Source: Pseudomonadota bacterium (lineage in GTDB: Bacteria; Chloroflexota; UBA6077; JAJPHF01). From it: a stretch of 43,835 bases of DNA. Of this stretch, positions 7,775-15,637 are shown in pieces; position 1 is the first letter of the stretch, and every line of letters begins with the position of its first letter. The notes beneath the pieces were generated by a model. The model did no database searches. It was not told the DNA's origin and saw only the letters and a list, made by a program, of their open reading frames with translations. The stretch spans positions 1 to 43,835 of the forward strand of contig JAJPHF010000024.1 in NCBI GenBank assembly GCA_021325365.1, given 5' to 3'. The translations under genes were made by a program, and so were the position numbers.

Positions 7775-9109
7775 CTACGGCCAGAGGACCATGTTGTTGC
7801 GATGGATGACCTCGGTAAAGTCGCAGTCGGGGGGAAGGTCGTTCGTGCGCGTGCCGCGAATGGCCGTGAGCTGCGCGGCCGAGTAGTTCGTGAGGCCGCG
7901 GCCGATCATGGCGCCCGTAGGATCGACCAGCGTGACCAGATCGCCGGCCTCGAAGGTACCCTCGACGCGGACGACGCCCACGGGGAGGAGGCTGCGGCCG
8001 TGGTCGAGCAGCGCACGGCAGGCGCCCGCGTCGAGCACTAGGCGGCCGGTGCTGCTGAGCCCCGCCGACATCCACCGCTTACGGCTGGCGACGGGGCGCC
8101 ACGACGGAGCGGCGCCGGCGCCCTGCGGCGCGAACAGCGTACCCAGCCGTCGGCCCGCCAGGATCTTCAGCAGCGCGTCAGGCTCGCCGGCGTCGGCGAT
8201 GACGACCGCGCAGCCCGCCTGGGTGGCGACGCGCGCCGCCTGGATCTTCGTCAGCATCCCACCCACGCCGACTGTGCTGGCCGAGCCGCCGGCCATGGCG
8301 AAGACCGCATCGTCGAGGCGCTCGATGAAGGAGATCGCCCGCGACTCGGGATAGACGCGCGGATCCTTCGGGTGCAGCCCGCCCACATCCGACAGGATCA
8401 CCAGTAGCTCGGCGCCGATGAGGTTGGCGACGAGGGCGGAGAGGTTGTCGTTGTCACCGAACTTGATCTCGTCGGTGGCAACGGTGTCGTTCTCGTTGAC
8501 GATCGGCACGACGCCCAGGTCGAGCAGCGCGTTCAGCGTGTTGCGGGCGTTCAGGTAACGGTGCCGGTCGCCCACATCCTGGCGCGTGAGCAATACCTGG
8601 GCGACGGGTTGACCGGCTGCCCCGAAGTAGCGCTGATAACGCTCCATCAGCAGCACGTTGCCGACCGCCGCCATCGCCTGCTTGAGGGGGAGGGTGCGCG
8701 GCCGCTTCTCTAGGCGGAGCTGGCCGACGCCCGCGGCGATGGCGCCCGACGATACCAGGATCACGCGGCGCGGCTGCGCGCCGGCGGCTGGGCGGGGGGA
8801 AGTGGGCCCGTCGCCGTCATCGTCCGCTGGCCCCTGGCCCGCGGCCCCCGCGCGCGCCGCCAGCACCTGGCCGGCGATCCGGGCGAGCTTGTCGTCGGCT
8901 AGACGGCCGTGGTACGTCAGGCTGGACGAGCCCACCTTCACGACCAGCGTACCCACTTCGGCCAGCGCGGCGCGCAGCGCCAGCTCGCGAGCACGCTTGG
9001 GGGACGGACCTACCCCCCCCTCCCGCAGGGGAGAGGAGGAGAGAGACGAAGCCGCGTCTTGCTCCCCCTTCCCTTCGGGGAGAGGGGCCGGGGGGCTAGG
9101 TCGCTTCAC
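7775..9109 (-). CDS. proB: Glutamate 5-kinase with C-terminal PUA domain and repeat-encoded N terminus
   Basis: 444 aa. Phosphorylates glutamate at the gamma carboxyl, the committed and usually proline-inhibited step of proline synthesis. The kinase core starts near residue 52 (GTLVVKVGSSSLT) and contains VSSGAIAAGVG, VPIVNENDTVATDEIKFGDND and GVGGMLTKIQAA. A PUA domain follows (about residues 345-440). The start is GTG 9109, overlapping the proC TGA (GTGA). Residues ~3-35 are encoded by a 96-bp palindromic element (9007-9102), exactly 32 codons, and have no counterpart I know in ProB. A second insert of ~28 residues, rich in Gly/Asp/Pro, lies just before RRVILVSSG. Homologues normally begin close to the kinase core. 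Confidence 0.95.
   Translation of the reverse strand: MKRPSPPAPLPEGKGEQDAASSLSSSPLREGGVGPSPKRARELALRAALAEVGTLVVKVGSSSLTYHGRLADDKLARIAGQVLAARAGAAGQGPADDDGDGPTSPRPAAGAQPRRVILVSSGAIAAGVGQLRLEKRPRTLPLKQAMAAVGNVLLMERYQRYFGAAGQPVAQVLLTRQDVGDRHRYLNARNTLNALLDLGVVPIVNENDTVATDEIKFGDNDNLSALVANLIGAELLVILSDVGGLHPKDPRVYPESRAISFIERLDDAVFAMAGGSASTVGVGGMLTKIQAARVATQAGCAVVIADAGEPDALLKILAGRRLGTLFAPQGAGAAPSWRPVASRKRWMSAGLSSTGRLVLDAGACRALLDHGRSLLPVGVVRVEGTFEAGDLVTLVDPTGAMIGRGLTNYSAAQLTAIRGTRTNDLPPDCDFTEVIHRNNMVLWP
9007..9102. repeat. 96-bp palindromic element inserted in frame in proB
   Basis: The left end GACCTACCCCCCCC and the right end GGGGGGCTAGGTC form imperfect terminal inverted repeats. Inside are two smaller C-tract/G-tract hairpins (around 9018-9035 and 9062-9092). 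The length is 96 bp, a multiple of three. On the minus strand it is translated as a Pro/Ser/Gly-rich stretch including SPPAPLPEGKGE. It matches the ends of elements at 15036-15190 and 29104. Confidence 0.75.
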
Positions 9110-9924
9110 GCGAGGCGTCCTAGCTCTTCCGAGCGTCGGGTCGCGGCGAGGACGGCGTTGATCAGCGCGCCGCGCACGCCGGACTCCTCGAGCGCCGCCA
9201 GCCCGGCGATCGTCGTGCCGGCCGGCGAGGCTACCATGTCCTTGATGAGGGCGGGGTGCAGGCCGCGCTCGAGGGCCAGGCGGGCGGTGCCGAGCACCGT
9301 CTGTGCCGCCAGCATCAGGGCCGTGTCGCGCGGCAGCCCGGCCGCCACGCCCCCGTCGGCCAGCCCCTCGATCACGAGGGCGACGAAGCCGGGGCCGCTG
9401 CCCGACAGCGCCGTCACGGCGTCCATCTTCGACTCGGGCAACACGAGCACCCGGCCGACCGACTCGAAGATGCGGCGGGCGACCGTCTCGTGCTCCGTGG
9501 TAGCGTGCTGGCCGCGCGCGATGACGGCCATTCCCTCGCTGACGAACGCAGGCGTGTTGGGCATCACACGGATAACCGGCACCTCGTCGGGCAGCGCATC
9601 TTCGAGCGTGGCGAGCTTCACGCCGGCGGCGACCGAGATCACCAGGTGGCCGGGATGCGTGCCGAGCTGCATGTCGGCGAGCAACGTCGGCGCGTCCTGC
9701 GGCTTCACGGCGATGACGGCGACCTCGGCGCGGTCGAGCGCCTCGCGGTTGCTGGCACAGGCGCGTACGCCTAGCTCGGTGCTGAGGTAGTCGAGCCGCT
9801 CGGGCCGGATGTCGCTGGCGAAGATGCGCTCGGGCGGCGCCGCGTTCGCGGTCAGCAGCCCGCGCATGACGGCCTCGGCCATTTGGCCGGCGCCGAGAAA
9901 CGCAATCGTCGGTAGCTCGCGCAT
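9106..9924 (-). CDS. proC: Pyrroline-5-carboxylate reductase
   Basis: 272 aa from ATG 9924, chosen because AAGGGCGGG sits just upstream and the Rossmann motif IAFLGAGQMAEAV begins at residue 7; the open frame further upstream is not protein-like. It reduces P5C to proline with NAD(P)H. The family C-terminal signature is present as VTALSGSGPGFVALVIEGLADGG and DMVASPAGTTIAGLAALEESGVRGA. It is the first gene of the proC-proB-proA group and overlaps proB by 4 bp. It is divergent from the cupin gene at 10208, so 9925-10207 should hold promoters for both. Confidence 0.96.
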   Translation of the reverse strand: MRELPTIAFLGAGQMAEAVMRGLLTANAAPPERIFASDIRPERLDYLSTELGVRACASNREALDRAEVAVIAVKPQDAPTLLADMQLGTHPGHLVISVAAGVKLATLEDALPDEVPVIRVMPNTPAFVSEGMAVIARGQHATTEHETVARRIFESVGRVLVLPESKMDAVTALSGSGPGFVALVIEGLADGGVAAGLPRDTALMLAAQTVLGTARLALERGLHPALIKDMVASPAGTTIAGLAALEESGVRGALINAVLAATRRSEELGRLA

Positions 9925-10207
9925 CGTCCCGCCCTTCGCACTCCGTGCCACTCGGCCGCCCGACGCCGAGGGCCGCGAGGCATTATAGCCAGGCTCCCGG
10001 GCCGCGAGCCACGGCCGGGCCGGCGACGCGGTCGGCCTGGTCCAGCGTAGGTGGCTGGTTGCGCGACGGGAGCGGGGACCGTACAGTGGATCCGAAGCTC
10101 GCCCAGCCGCGGTCGTGGGCTTGGCCGCGGGGCACGGGCGAGGACGCAGCACTCGCCCGCCAACGAGTCGGACAGCTAGGCTTGCCGCGAGCGAGGAGGA
10201 GGCGGCC

Positions 10208-11275
10208 ATGGCGCAGGAGACGCTCACGAACGACGCCGCGATGCGGGCGCTTGCCACCGAGCTAGGCCAGCACCACCTGCGCGTCCACCAGCCCGACGAC
10301 CCGCCACTGATGACCGCCGAGCCGCAATCCACGGTGCAACCATACATGTGGCGGTGGGACACGCTCCAACGCATGATCGGACGGGTCAGCGAGGTGGTGC
10401 CGCTGGAGCGGGGTGGCGAGCGGCGCACGCTGCGATTGGTCAACCCGGGCCTGCCGTACGGCGCCACCCACACGCTCTGGGCGTCGATCCAGTGCATCCT
10501 TCCGGGCGAGGTGGCCACGGCTCACCGCCACTCAGTATCTGCCTTCCGCTTCATCATCGACGGCGCGGGCGCCAGCACGACGGTCGACGGCGCGCGCTAC
10601 CCGATGGAGACGGGCGATCTGCTGCTCACGCCGGGTTGGGCTTGGCACGATCACCGCCACGACGGCACGGCGCCAATGGTCTGGCTCGACGGCCTCGACA
10701 TCCCCCTCGCGCGCGCCCTGCACGCGGTCTTCTTCCAGCCATACACCAGCGATCAGCAGGTGGCGGACCGGCCCGAGGCGGAGTCGCTCGCCCATTTCGG
10801 GGCCGCGGGCTTGCGGCCAGTCGGCGTGCCGCACGCGGGCCGGCCGTCGGCGCTGGCGGTGTACAAGTGGGACCGAACGCTTGCCGCGCTCGAAGGACTC
10901 GCCGCGACCGGCCCCTACGATCCGTACGACGACGTAGCGTTCGAATACCGCGACCCCGTGTCCGGCCGACCCGCGCTGCCGACGATTGGCCTGGGGATCC
11001 AGATGCTGCGACCGGGCATCCATACGCAAGCGCACCGCCACACCAGCAGCACGGTCTACCACGTCGTGCGCGGCACGGGCACGACGATCGTCGATGGGGT
11101 CGCATACGAGTGGGGCGAGCGCGACTTCCTAGTGGTCCCGCCGTGGGCCTGGCACGAGCACGTGAACCGCTCGCGGCGTGAGGCGGCGATCCTGTTCCAG
11201 ATGAACGACCAGCCAACGATGCGCGCCCTGGACCTCTATCGCGAAGAGGGCCGCGCGCCCGAGCTAACGCCGTAA
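10208..11275 (+). CDS. Gentisate 1,2-dioxygenase-like bicupin protein
   Basis: 355 aa from ATG 10208, preceded by GAGGAGGAGG. Two cupin domains are visible: the first around HRHSVSAFRFIIDG with GDLLLTPGWAWHDHRHDG, the second around HRHTSSTVYHVVRGTG with DFLVVPPWAWHEHVN. The paired His motifs are the Fe(II) ligands expected of ring-cleaving bicupins. The layout fits gentisate 1,2-dioxygenase, which opens gentisate to maleylpyruvate; related enzymes act on salicylate or 1-hydroxy-2-naphthoate, so the substrate is inferred only. No maleylpyruvate isomerase or hydrolase gene lies nearby; it appears to be a single-gene unit divergent from proC. Confidence 0.85.
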   Translation: MAQETLTNDAAMRALATELGQHHLRVHQPDDPPLMTAEPQSTVQPYMWRWDTLQRMIGRVSEVVPLERGGERRTLRLVNPGLPYGATHTLWASIQCILPGEVATAHRHSVSAFRFIIDGAGASTTVDGARYPMETGDLLLTPGWAWHDHRHDGTAPMVWLDGLDIPLARALHAVFFQPYTSDQQVADRPEAESLAHFGAAGLRPVGVPHAGRPSALAVYKWDRTLAALEGLAATGPYDPYDDVAFEYRDPVSGRPALPTIGLGIQMLRPGIHTQAHRHTSSTVYHVVRGTGTTIVDGVAYEWGERDFLVVPPWAWHEHVNRSRREAAILFQMNDQPTMRALDLYREEGRAPELTP

Positions 11276-11327
11276 CCGGACGGGATCGCGCGGCGCGGCC
11301 ACCCGTCAGGGTCTCCGTGGAGGCCGG

Positions 11328-11546
11328 TCAGGGAGCGGCGTCGGCGGCCGGCGGCTGCCAGCCGCAGGCAGCCGCGTAGGCCAGGGCGGCCTCGTGGAGG
11401 GCGGCCTGGCGATCGCGGAGCATCTCCACCGTGGCGTGGCGCAGGGCGATCGCCGCGGCGACGTGGCTGTACTGGTTTGCCGCGCGGTATAGTTCGGCAG
11501 TCGCCGTCTCGCGGCTCGGCGGGGACTGGCCGGCGGCGTCAGGCAT
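11328..11546 (-). CDS. Small hypothetical protein
   Basis: 72 aa from ATG 11546, with GGAGCAG upstream; the frame stays open further upstream, but that part is Pro/Arg-rich and less protein-like. The core YRAANQYSHVAAAIALRHATVEMLRDRQ looks alpha-helical, and no family is recognised. It is convergent with the cupin gene and divergent from the small membrane protein at 11706. Function unknown; moderate confidence that it is a real gene. Confidence 0.5.
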   Translation of the reverse strand: MPDAAGQSPPSRETATAELYRAANQYSHVAAAIALRHATVEMLRDRQAALHEAALAYAAACGWQPPAADAAP

Positions 11547-11705
11547 AACTGCTCCAGGCACTGGCGCCGCCGCTAGCGGCGGTACCATCTCGTGATCTGG
11601 CTGGGCGCCGGGCGCTCGCCCTGGCCGGCGCGACATGGATGGTAAACTCAGGATAGCAGGATGGCGCGCGGCGGGGCGCACCCGCCGCACGGCCGGGAGC
11701 GAGCG

Positions 11706-11972
11706 ATGTCACAGGACCGCGGTCCCACGGAGCCTAGCCCGTCGGACCGCCAGCAGGCCCACGAGTATGTGGTTCAGCGCCTGGCGGCGCTGAGCGCGGG
11801 AATCTGGGCGCTTGGCTTCTTCGTGTTCATGGTCTTTGTCTTCCCCACCGGCGAGTTCAAGCCGACCGTCGGCATCGGCGTCGGCATGTGGTTGTTCGCC
11901 CTCGCCGCGCTCCCGTGGGTCGGCTATCGACCGTTCGTCGACCGCGTTGCCCGCCGCCATCCCTGGCGGTAA
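11706..11972 (+). CDS. Small two-helix membrane protein
   Basis: 88 aa from ATG 11706, preceded by GGGAGCGAG. The first ~25 residues are polar, then two hydrophobic segments follow (LSAGIWALGFFVFMVFVF, and VGIGVGMWLFALAALPWVGY), and a short basic tail ends in ARRHPWR. It resembles small two-TM domains such as the 2TM family, but no assignment is secure. It is convergent with the GrdE-like gene at 12029. Confidence 0.6.
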   Translation: MSQDRGPTEPSPSDRQQAHEYVVQRLAALSAGIWALGFFVFMVFVFPTGEFKPTVGIGVGMWLFALAALPWVGYRPFVDRVARRHPWR

Positions 11973-12028
11973 CGGAGGCCGGCAAGGATCGCCGGTAGGC
12001 ATGGCCGGCCCTCGGGCGCGGCGCAGAG

Positions 12029-13291
12029 TCAATAGGTCGCCGCAGTCAAGTGGCCGGCGCCGAGCTGATCCATGGCGCCGCAGATTGAGAGCACGTCGAC
12101 CTCGAACGGTCCTGCCAGCGCGGTCCGCAGCTCATCGCGCCCCACGACGAGCCGCTCGACGGCCGGCAGCGTGTAGGGGAAGCTGGTGCTGCCGTAGTTC
12201 ACGATAGCGTCCAGATCGGGGTAGTTGAACAGCGCCCCGCCCTCGTCGGCCGTGCCGGGCGACGACAACTCCCAGGCCAGCAGGGTCGTCCGCACCCCCA
12301 GCCCTTCCAGACGATGCGCCACCTGCGCCATGTCGACGTGCGGGGCGCCGCCGCCCGCCTTCGTCAGCACGACGCCATCGGCGCGCAGCGTGTAGGCGGC
12401 CAGATTCGCCGCCATCGTCACCGCGCGCTCGCGCTCGCCCAGCGTGTTGTGAGCGACCGTCACGACAACGCCCGCGAAGGCTAGCTCGCGGCCGTGGCGG
12501 CGATACAGGTCGAGAATCACCGGGTGGTTCTGGATCGAGTAGGTTTCCATGCCGATGGCGCGGTAGTTGCGGACGACGGCGCCGTCCAGCACCTCGTTGG
12601 GGTGGAGCACGGTTGGCAGCAGGTGACGCACATTGTCGCCGTATAGGACGGGCTCGCCCGGCTGCGTTGGATACTGGTGGGAATGGACCTGATAGACGTA
12701 GGCGACGCGGGGCAGCGCGGGATCGGCGACGGGGTTCAGCGCAAAGGTCTCCCGGGCGGCCGGCGCGGCGGCGCGGGCGGCGCGGGCCAGGTAGACGGCC
12801 GCACGCAGCACGGCGGTGCGCAGCGCGCCAAGCTGCCCTAGCCGGGCGAGGTCCGGCGCGGTGCGCGGCACCACCACGAGGTTGTGCGTAGCGCCGTAGC
12901 GGGACAGTTCGGCGGCGGGGCCGACCAGGTCGAGCACCCAGTTCTGGCCGCTGGCGCGGCCGGCCGGGTCGAGCACCACGACAGCGGCGCCGCGCAGCAC
13001 GACCGTCTGCCCTTGCCCCGCGCCGGTGGCGGGGCCGAGCACGCCGGGGAAGTCGACGCCGTCGCCCAGCTTGGCGCGCGGCTCGACCACGTCGAAGATC
13101 GGCGCCAGGCGGCAGCTGTCCCCTGGCGCGGCCAACTCCAGGTCGACGGCCACGAGGCGGGGATCCTCTAGCAGGTGGCGGGTCAGCTCGTCGCGGGACA
13201 CCGTTAGCGTGCCGTTGCGCAGGGCCGTGGACTCACCCCAGCGCAGCGCGGTCACCGGATGGACGAGCAGCTCTAGCTCTAGGTCGGCCAT
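12029..13291 (-). CDS. GrdE-like glycine/sarcosine/betaine reductase component B subunit homologue
   Basis: 420 aa, full family length. Similarity to GrdE runs end to end: VDLELAAPGDSCRLAPIFDVVEPR, DFPGVLG, THNLVVV, PRVAYVYQVHS, YGDNVRHLLPTVLHPNEVLDGAVV, NHPVILDLYRRHG and a closing LGAGHLTAATY. In classical GrdE the proprotein is cut before a Cys that becomes a pyruvoyl group (near residue 242, SGN-Cys context from memory). Here the same place reads VRNYRAIGM, with Tyr243 where Cys is expected. No grdB/selenoprotein, grdA or thioredoxin gene lies nearby. The protein may therefore have another function. ATG 13291 is immediately preceded by an AGAGCTGAAAGCTG-type simple repeat that may supply the ribosome site. 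Confidence 0.75.
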   Translation of the reverse strand: MADLELELLVHPVTALRWGESTALRNGTLTVSRDELTRHLLEDPRLVAVDLELAAPGDSCRLAPIFDVVEPRAKLGDGVDFPGVLGPATGAGQGQTVVLRGAAVVVLDPAGRASGQNWVLDLVGPAAELSRYGATHNLVVVPRTAPDLARLGQLGALRTAVLRAAVYLARAARAAAPAARETFALNPVADPALPRVAYVYQVHSHQYPTQPGEPVLYGDNVRHLLPTVLHPNEVLDGAVVRNYRAIGMETYSIQNHPVILDLYRRHGRELAFAGVVVTVAHNTLGERERAVTMAANLAAYTLRADGVVLTKAGGGAPHVDMAQVAHRLEGLGVRTTLLAWELSSPGTADEGGALFNYPDLDAIVNYGSTSFPYTLPAVERLVVGRDELRTALAGPFEVDVLSICGAMDQLGAGHLTAATY

Positions 13292-13328
13292 CAGCTCTCA
13301 GCTTTCAGCTCTCAGCAGGTAGCTCTCG
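13291..13328. repeat. Short tandem simple repeat at a start codon
   Basis: Repeated (T)CAGCTCTCAG / CAGCTTTCAG units abut the start codon of the GrdE-like gene. A degenerate copy, AGCTCTCGG, follows a 6-base gap. Nearby 13270-13281 also reads AGCTCTAGCTCTA inside the gene. On the gene's strand the units give GAGAG/GAAAG, which could act as weak Shine-Dalgarno sequence. Confidence 0.6.
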
Positions 13329-13450
13329 GCGTACAGGGATGAGGCGGGTACGCCCGCGATTGTACGGGGGCTCTGGCGGAGCGCACAAGCGCTGCGGGCA
13401 GCGCTGGCGGCGCGGACCACCGAGCGAACGCGCATCCGTGGAGTGGTGGC

Positions 13451-13456
13451 TATAAT
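13451..13456 (+). promoter_or_regulatory. Candidate -10 box for the CPBP protease/acyltransferase pair
   Basis: Perfect TATAAT in the context GGCTATAATCGG, about 50 bp before the chosen start at 13507. The same GCTATAATCG context occurs before the gene at 40859. No clear -35 box is seen. Confidence 0.5.
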
Positions 13457-13506
13457 CGGCCGGGCCGCGGCGCGGCCGCGGTCCTCATCCTGGCGTGGGA
13501 GGCCGC

Positions 13507-14283
13507 GTGTCCGCCTGGCTGGATCGGCTATTTTACGAGAGCGACTGGTCCGCGCCGTTGCTGGCCGCGCGGGCGCGGCGGGAGCGGCGGACGACGGTCG
13601 CGCTTGCGGCGCTCTTGCTGCTGTACGCGAACATCGACGCCTGGCTCGCCACGCGCCGCGAGCAGGAGCTGGCGAGCGGCAACCAGCTCGTCCACCTCGG
13701 CGCGCTGGCCGCCGCGCTGGCGTGGGCCAGAGCTGAGCGGATTACCCCGGCCGAGCTGGGGGTGGCGCGAAGCGGGCTGGGGCGGGGGCTCCTGTGCGGT
13801 GCCGCCATCGGCTTGCTCGGCGCGATGCCGATCCGGCTGTTCTTCGCCTTCCCCCTCGTGAGCCGCCAGGCCGTGACGCAGCCCGAGTTCGAAGGGTTGA
13901 GTACGCACCGGGTGCTCTGGCTGCTCGGCACCCGCTTCCTGATCGGCTCGGCGCTGTTCGAGGAGGTGGCATTCCGGGGGCTGCTGCAGGCGAAGCTGCG
14001 GCGACTGCTGCGGCCGGGGCCAGCACTGCTGGTGAGCAGCGGCGTCTTCGCCGCCTGGCACCTGGTGATCACCTGGCACAACTTGCGGCGCTCCAACCTG
14101 CCCCGCCCGTTGTTCGCGCCGCTCTACGTGGGCGCGCTGACGGCGCTGTTCGGCGGCGGTCTGCTGTTCGGGCTGGTGCGGGAGGCCAGCGGCCACCTGG
14201 CCGGCAGCGTGGTCGCCCACTGGCTGATGGTGGCGAACATCGTCCTGGCCGTGGCACGACCGCGCGCTAGCGCCCGCTCGTGA
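13507..14283 (+). CDS. CPBP family intramembrane metalloprotease
   Basis: 258 aa from GTG 13507, which has GGAGG four bases upstream; GTG 13495 is in frame but lacks a ribosome site. Motif 1 of the CPBP/Abi family is ALFEEVAFRG (EExxxR), motif 2 is FAAWHLV, and a third motif reads GSVVAHWLMVAN; these supply the Glu/His catalytic and metal ligands. Several hydrophobic segments surround them. The family includes CAAX-type prenyl proteases and bacteriocin-immunity proteins; the substrate here is unknown. It overlaps the next gene by GTGA, so the two are translationally coupled. Confidence 0.88.
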   Translation: MSAWLDRLFYESDWSAPLLAARARRERRTTVALAALLLLYANIDAWLATRREQELASGNQLVHLGALAAALAWARAERITPAELGVARSGLGRGLLCGAAIGLLGAMPIRLFFAFPLVSRQAVTQPEFEGLSTHRVLWLLGTRFLIGSALFEEVAFRGLLQAKLRRLLRPGPALLVSSGVFAAWHLVITWHNLRRSNLPRPLFAPLYVGALTALFGGGLLFGLVREASGHLAGSVVAHWLMVANIVLAVARPRASARS

Positions 14284-15092
14284 GCCAGTACCGCTTCCCC
14301 CGCGCGCGGCTGCTGCGCATCGCGCTGGCGATCGCTCGCTGCCAGCCGCGCAGCCTGGGCGCCGATGCCGCGGCGGGCCTGCGCGGCGCCTCGCCCCCGC
14401 CGCTCGCGCTGTACACGCGCTACCTGCCGACTACTGGCCCGTTCGTCCTGGTAGGCAACCACTACGAGCGGCCGGGGCTGTGGGCTGGCTGGGGGGCGAT
14501 GATCGTGAGCGCCGCCGTGCGCGACGCGGGCGGGCCCGGCCGCGAGCTGCACTGGCTGATGACGGACGAGCTGTTGGAGCTGCACGTCGGGCGGCTCTCA
14601 GTGCCCCGAGCGTGGATTCGCGCGCTGCTCGCCCGCCTTGCGCACGTGTATGACTTCGGCCAGGTGTCGGCGCGGGAGGCAGGCGTGGTGGGCGGAGCAG
14701 GCGGCTTGCGCGCGGCGGCGCGCTACCTGGCGGCGGGGGCGCCGGTGGGCGTGCTGCCGGAGGGTACGGCGAGCGTGGCGCTGCACGAGGCGCGGCCGGG
14801 CGTCGGCGCGTTCCTGGCCTGGCTGACGCGCGGCGGCACGCCGCTGGTGCCGTACGGCGTCGCCGAGCGCGATGGCGTGCTGACCGCCAGGTTCGGCCCC
14901 CCGTTCCGGCTGGCGTCGGTGCGCGGCGACAAAGCCGCGCGCGACCGCGCCCTGCGCGAGGCTGTGATGGTCCAGATCGCGCGCCTGCTGCCGCCGGAGC
15001 TGTGGGGGCACTACCGGGCGGCGGTGATGGAGGCCGACCTACCCCCCCAGCCCCCCTCCCACTGTGGGAAGGGGGAGGACCGGCCGTCTTAG
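14280..15092 (+). CDS. PlsC-like acyltransferase with altered HX4D motif
   Basis: 270 aa from GTG 14280, overlapping the CPBP gene stop. It has the order of motifs of the lysophosphatidate acyltransferase superfamily: FVLVGNHYERPGL (block I), and VGVLPEGTASV (block III, PEGT), followed by PLVPYGV (block IV). Oddity: block I normally reads NHxxxxD, but here the Asp position is Gly (NHYERPG), so activity or substrate may differ. The last ~17 residues (DLPPQPPSHCGKGEDRPS) are encoded by a palindromic element that starts at 15036, and the stop codon lies within that element. It probably acts on lipid acyl groups at the membrane with the CPBP partner unexplained. Confidence 0.75.
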   Translation: MSQYRFPRARLLRIALAIARCQPRSLGADAAAGLRGASPPPLALYTRYLPTTGPFVLVGNHYERPGLWAGWGAMIVSAAVRDAGGPGRELHWLMTDELLELHVGRLSVPRAWIRALLARLAHVYDFGQVSAREAGVVGGAGGLRAAARYLAAGAPVGVLPEGTASVALHEARPGVGAFLAWLTRGGTPLVPYGVAERDGVLTARFGPPFRLASVRGDKAARDRALREAVMVQIARLLPPELWGHYRAAVMEADLPPQPPSHCGKGEDRPS

Positions 15093-15190
15093 CCTCCGGC
15101 CGCGCTCCCGTAGCGAGCGGGGGGAGGCGGACGAGGCCGGGATGGCTCCCCCCTTCCTTGAGAGGGAAGGCGGGCCCGGGGGGTTAGGTC
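15036..15190. repeat. Composite palindromic element covering two gene ends
   Basis: The left end GACCTACCCCCCC and the right end GGGGGGTTAGGTC form terminal inverted repeats. Between them are two hairpins (C-tract, CCCACTGTGGG, G-tract near 15042-15080; and CCCCCCTTCC-TTGAG-GGAAGG near 15148-15172). It supplies the last residues and stop of the acyltransferase gene and reaches the stop codon of the convergent thioesterase gene (15189). It may also act as a bidirectional terminator. Confidence 0.75.
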
Positions 15191-15617
15191 ATGCGGACGC
15201 GAATGGCCCGTCGCTCTGGAGCCAGGCGACCAGGTCGGGGGGCAGGGGGCCGGCGCGGCCCTCGGCAGTCGTGAGGGCGACCTTGATGTGGCCCTCGGCG
15301 AGGAGGCGGTTGTCGGCCTGGCGGTAGACCTGCGACTCGAAGGTGATGACCTTGCGGCTAACGTCGCCCACGCGGGTGTGGACCGCGATCAGGTCGTCGT
15401 AGCGCGCGGAGGCTTTGAAGCGGGCGTGCGCCTCGACGCGCGGCACTGACTGGAAGCCGTAGCGGTCGCGGATAGCGGCCCAGCTGGCGCCGCGGCCGCG
15501 CAGGTACTCGAAGGTGCCCAGCTCGAAGTAGGTCAGGTAATGCGCGAAGTAGACGATGCCGGCCGGGTCACACTCGGTCCAGCGCACGCGCAGCTCGGTC
15601 ACGTGGGGCGCGGCCAC
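15189..15617 (-). CDS. 4-hydroxybenzoyl-CoA thioesterase-family (hotdog) acyl-CoA thioesterase
   Basis: 142 aa from GTG 15617, which has GGAGGA upstream and matches the ~140-residue family length; an open extension upstream is Pro/Arg-rich. The signature RVRWTECDPAGIVYFAHYLTYFE is the hotdog-fold active-site region with the catalytic Asp in DPAGIVYF, as in YbgC and 4HBT enzymes. It hydrolyses acyl-CoA thioesters; the acyl group is unknown. It is 20 bp downstream of the small hypothetical gene at 15638 on the same strand. Its stop codon coincides with the end of the palindromic element. Confidence 0.9.
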   Translation of the reverse strand: MAAPHVTELRVRWTECDPAGIVYFAHYLTYFELGTFEYLRGRGASWAAIRDRYGFQSVPRVEAHARFKASARYDDLIAVHTRVGDVSRKVITFESQVYRQADNRLLAEGHIKVALTTAEGRAGPLPPDLVAWLQSDGPFASA

Positions 15618-15637
15618 GGCTCCTCCTGGCGCGGGCG

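Noticed and set aside
9925..10518. N-terminal extension of ProC beyond ATG 9924
   Set aside because: The extension is Arg/Ser-rich, crosses the promoter region and runs antisense to the cupin gene; the Rossmann motif begins right after ATG 9924.
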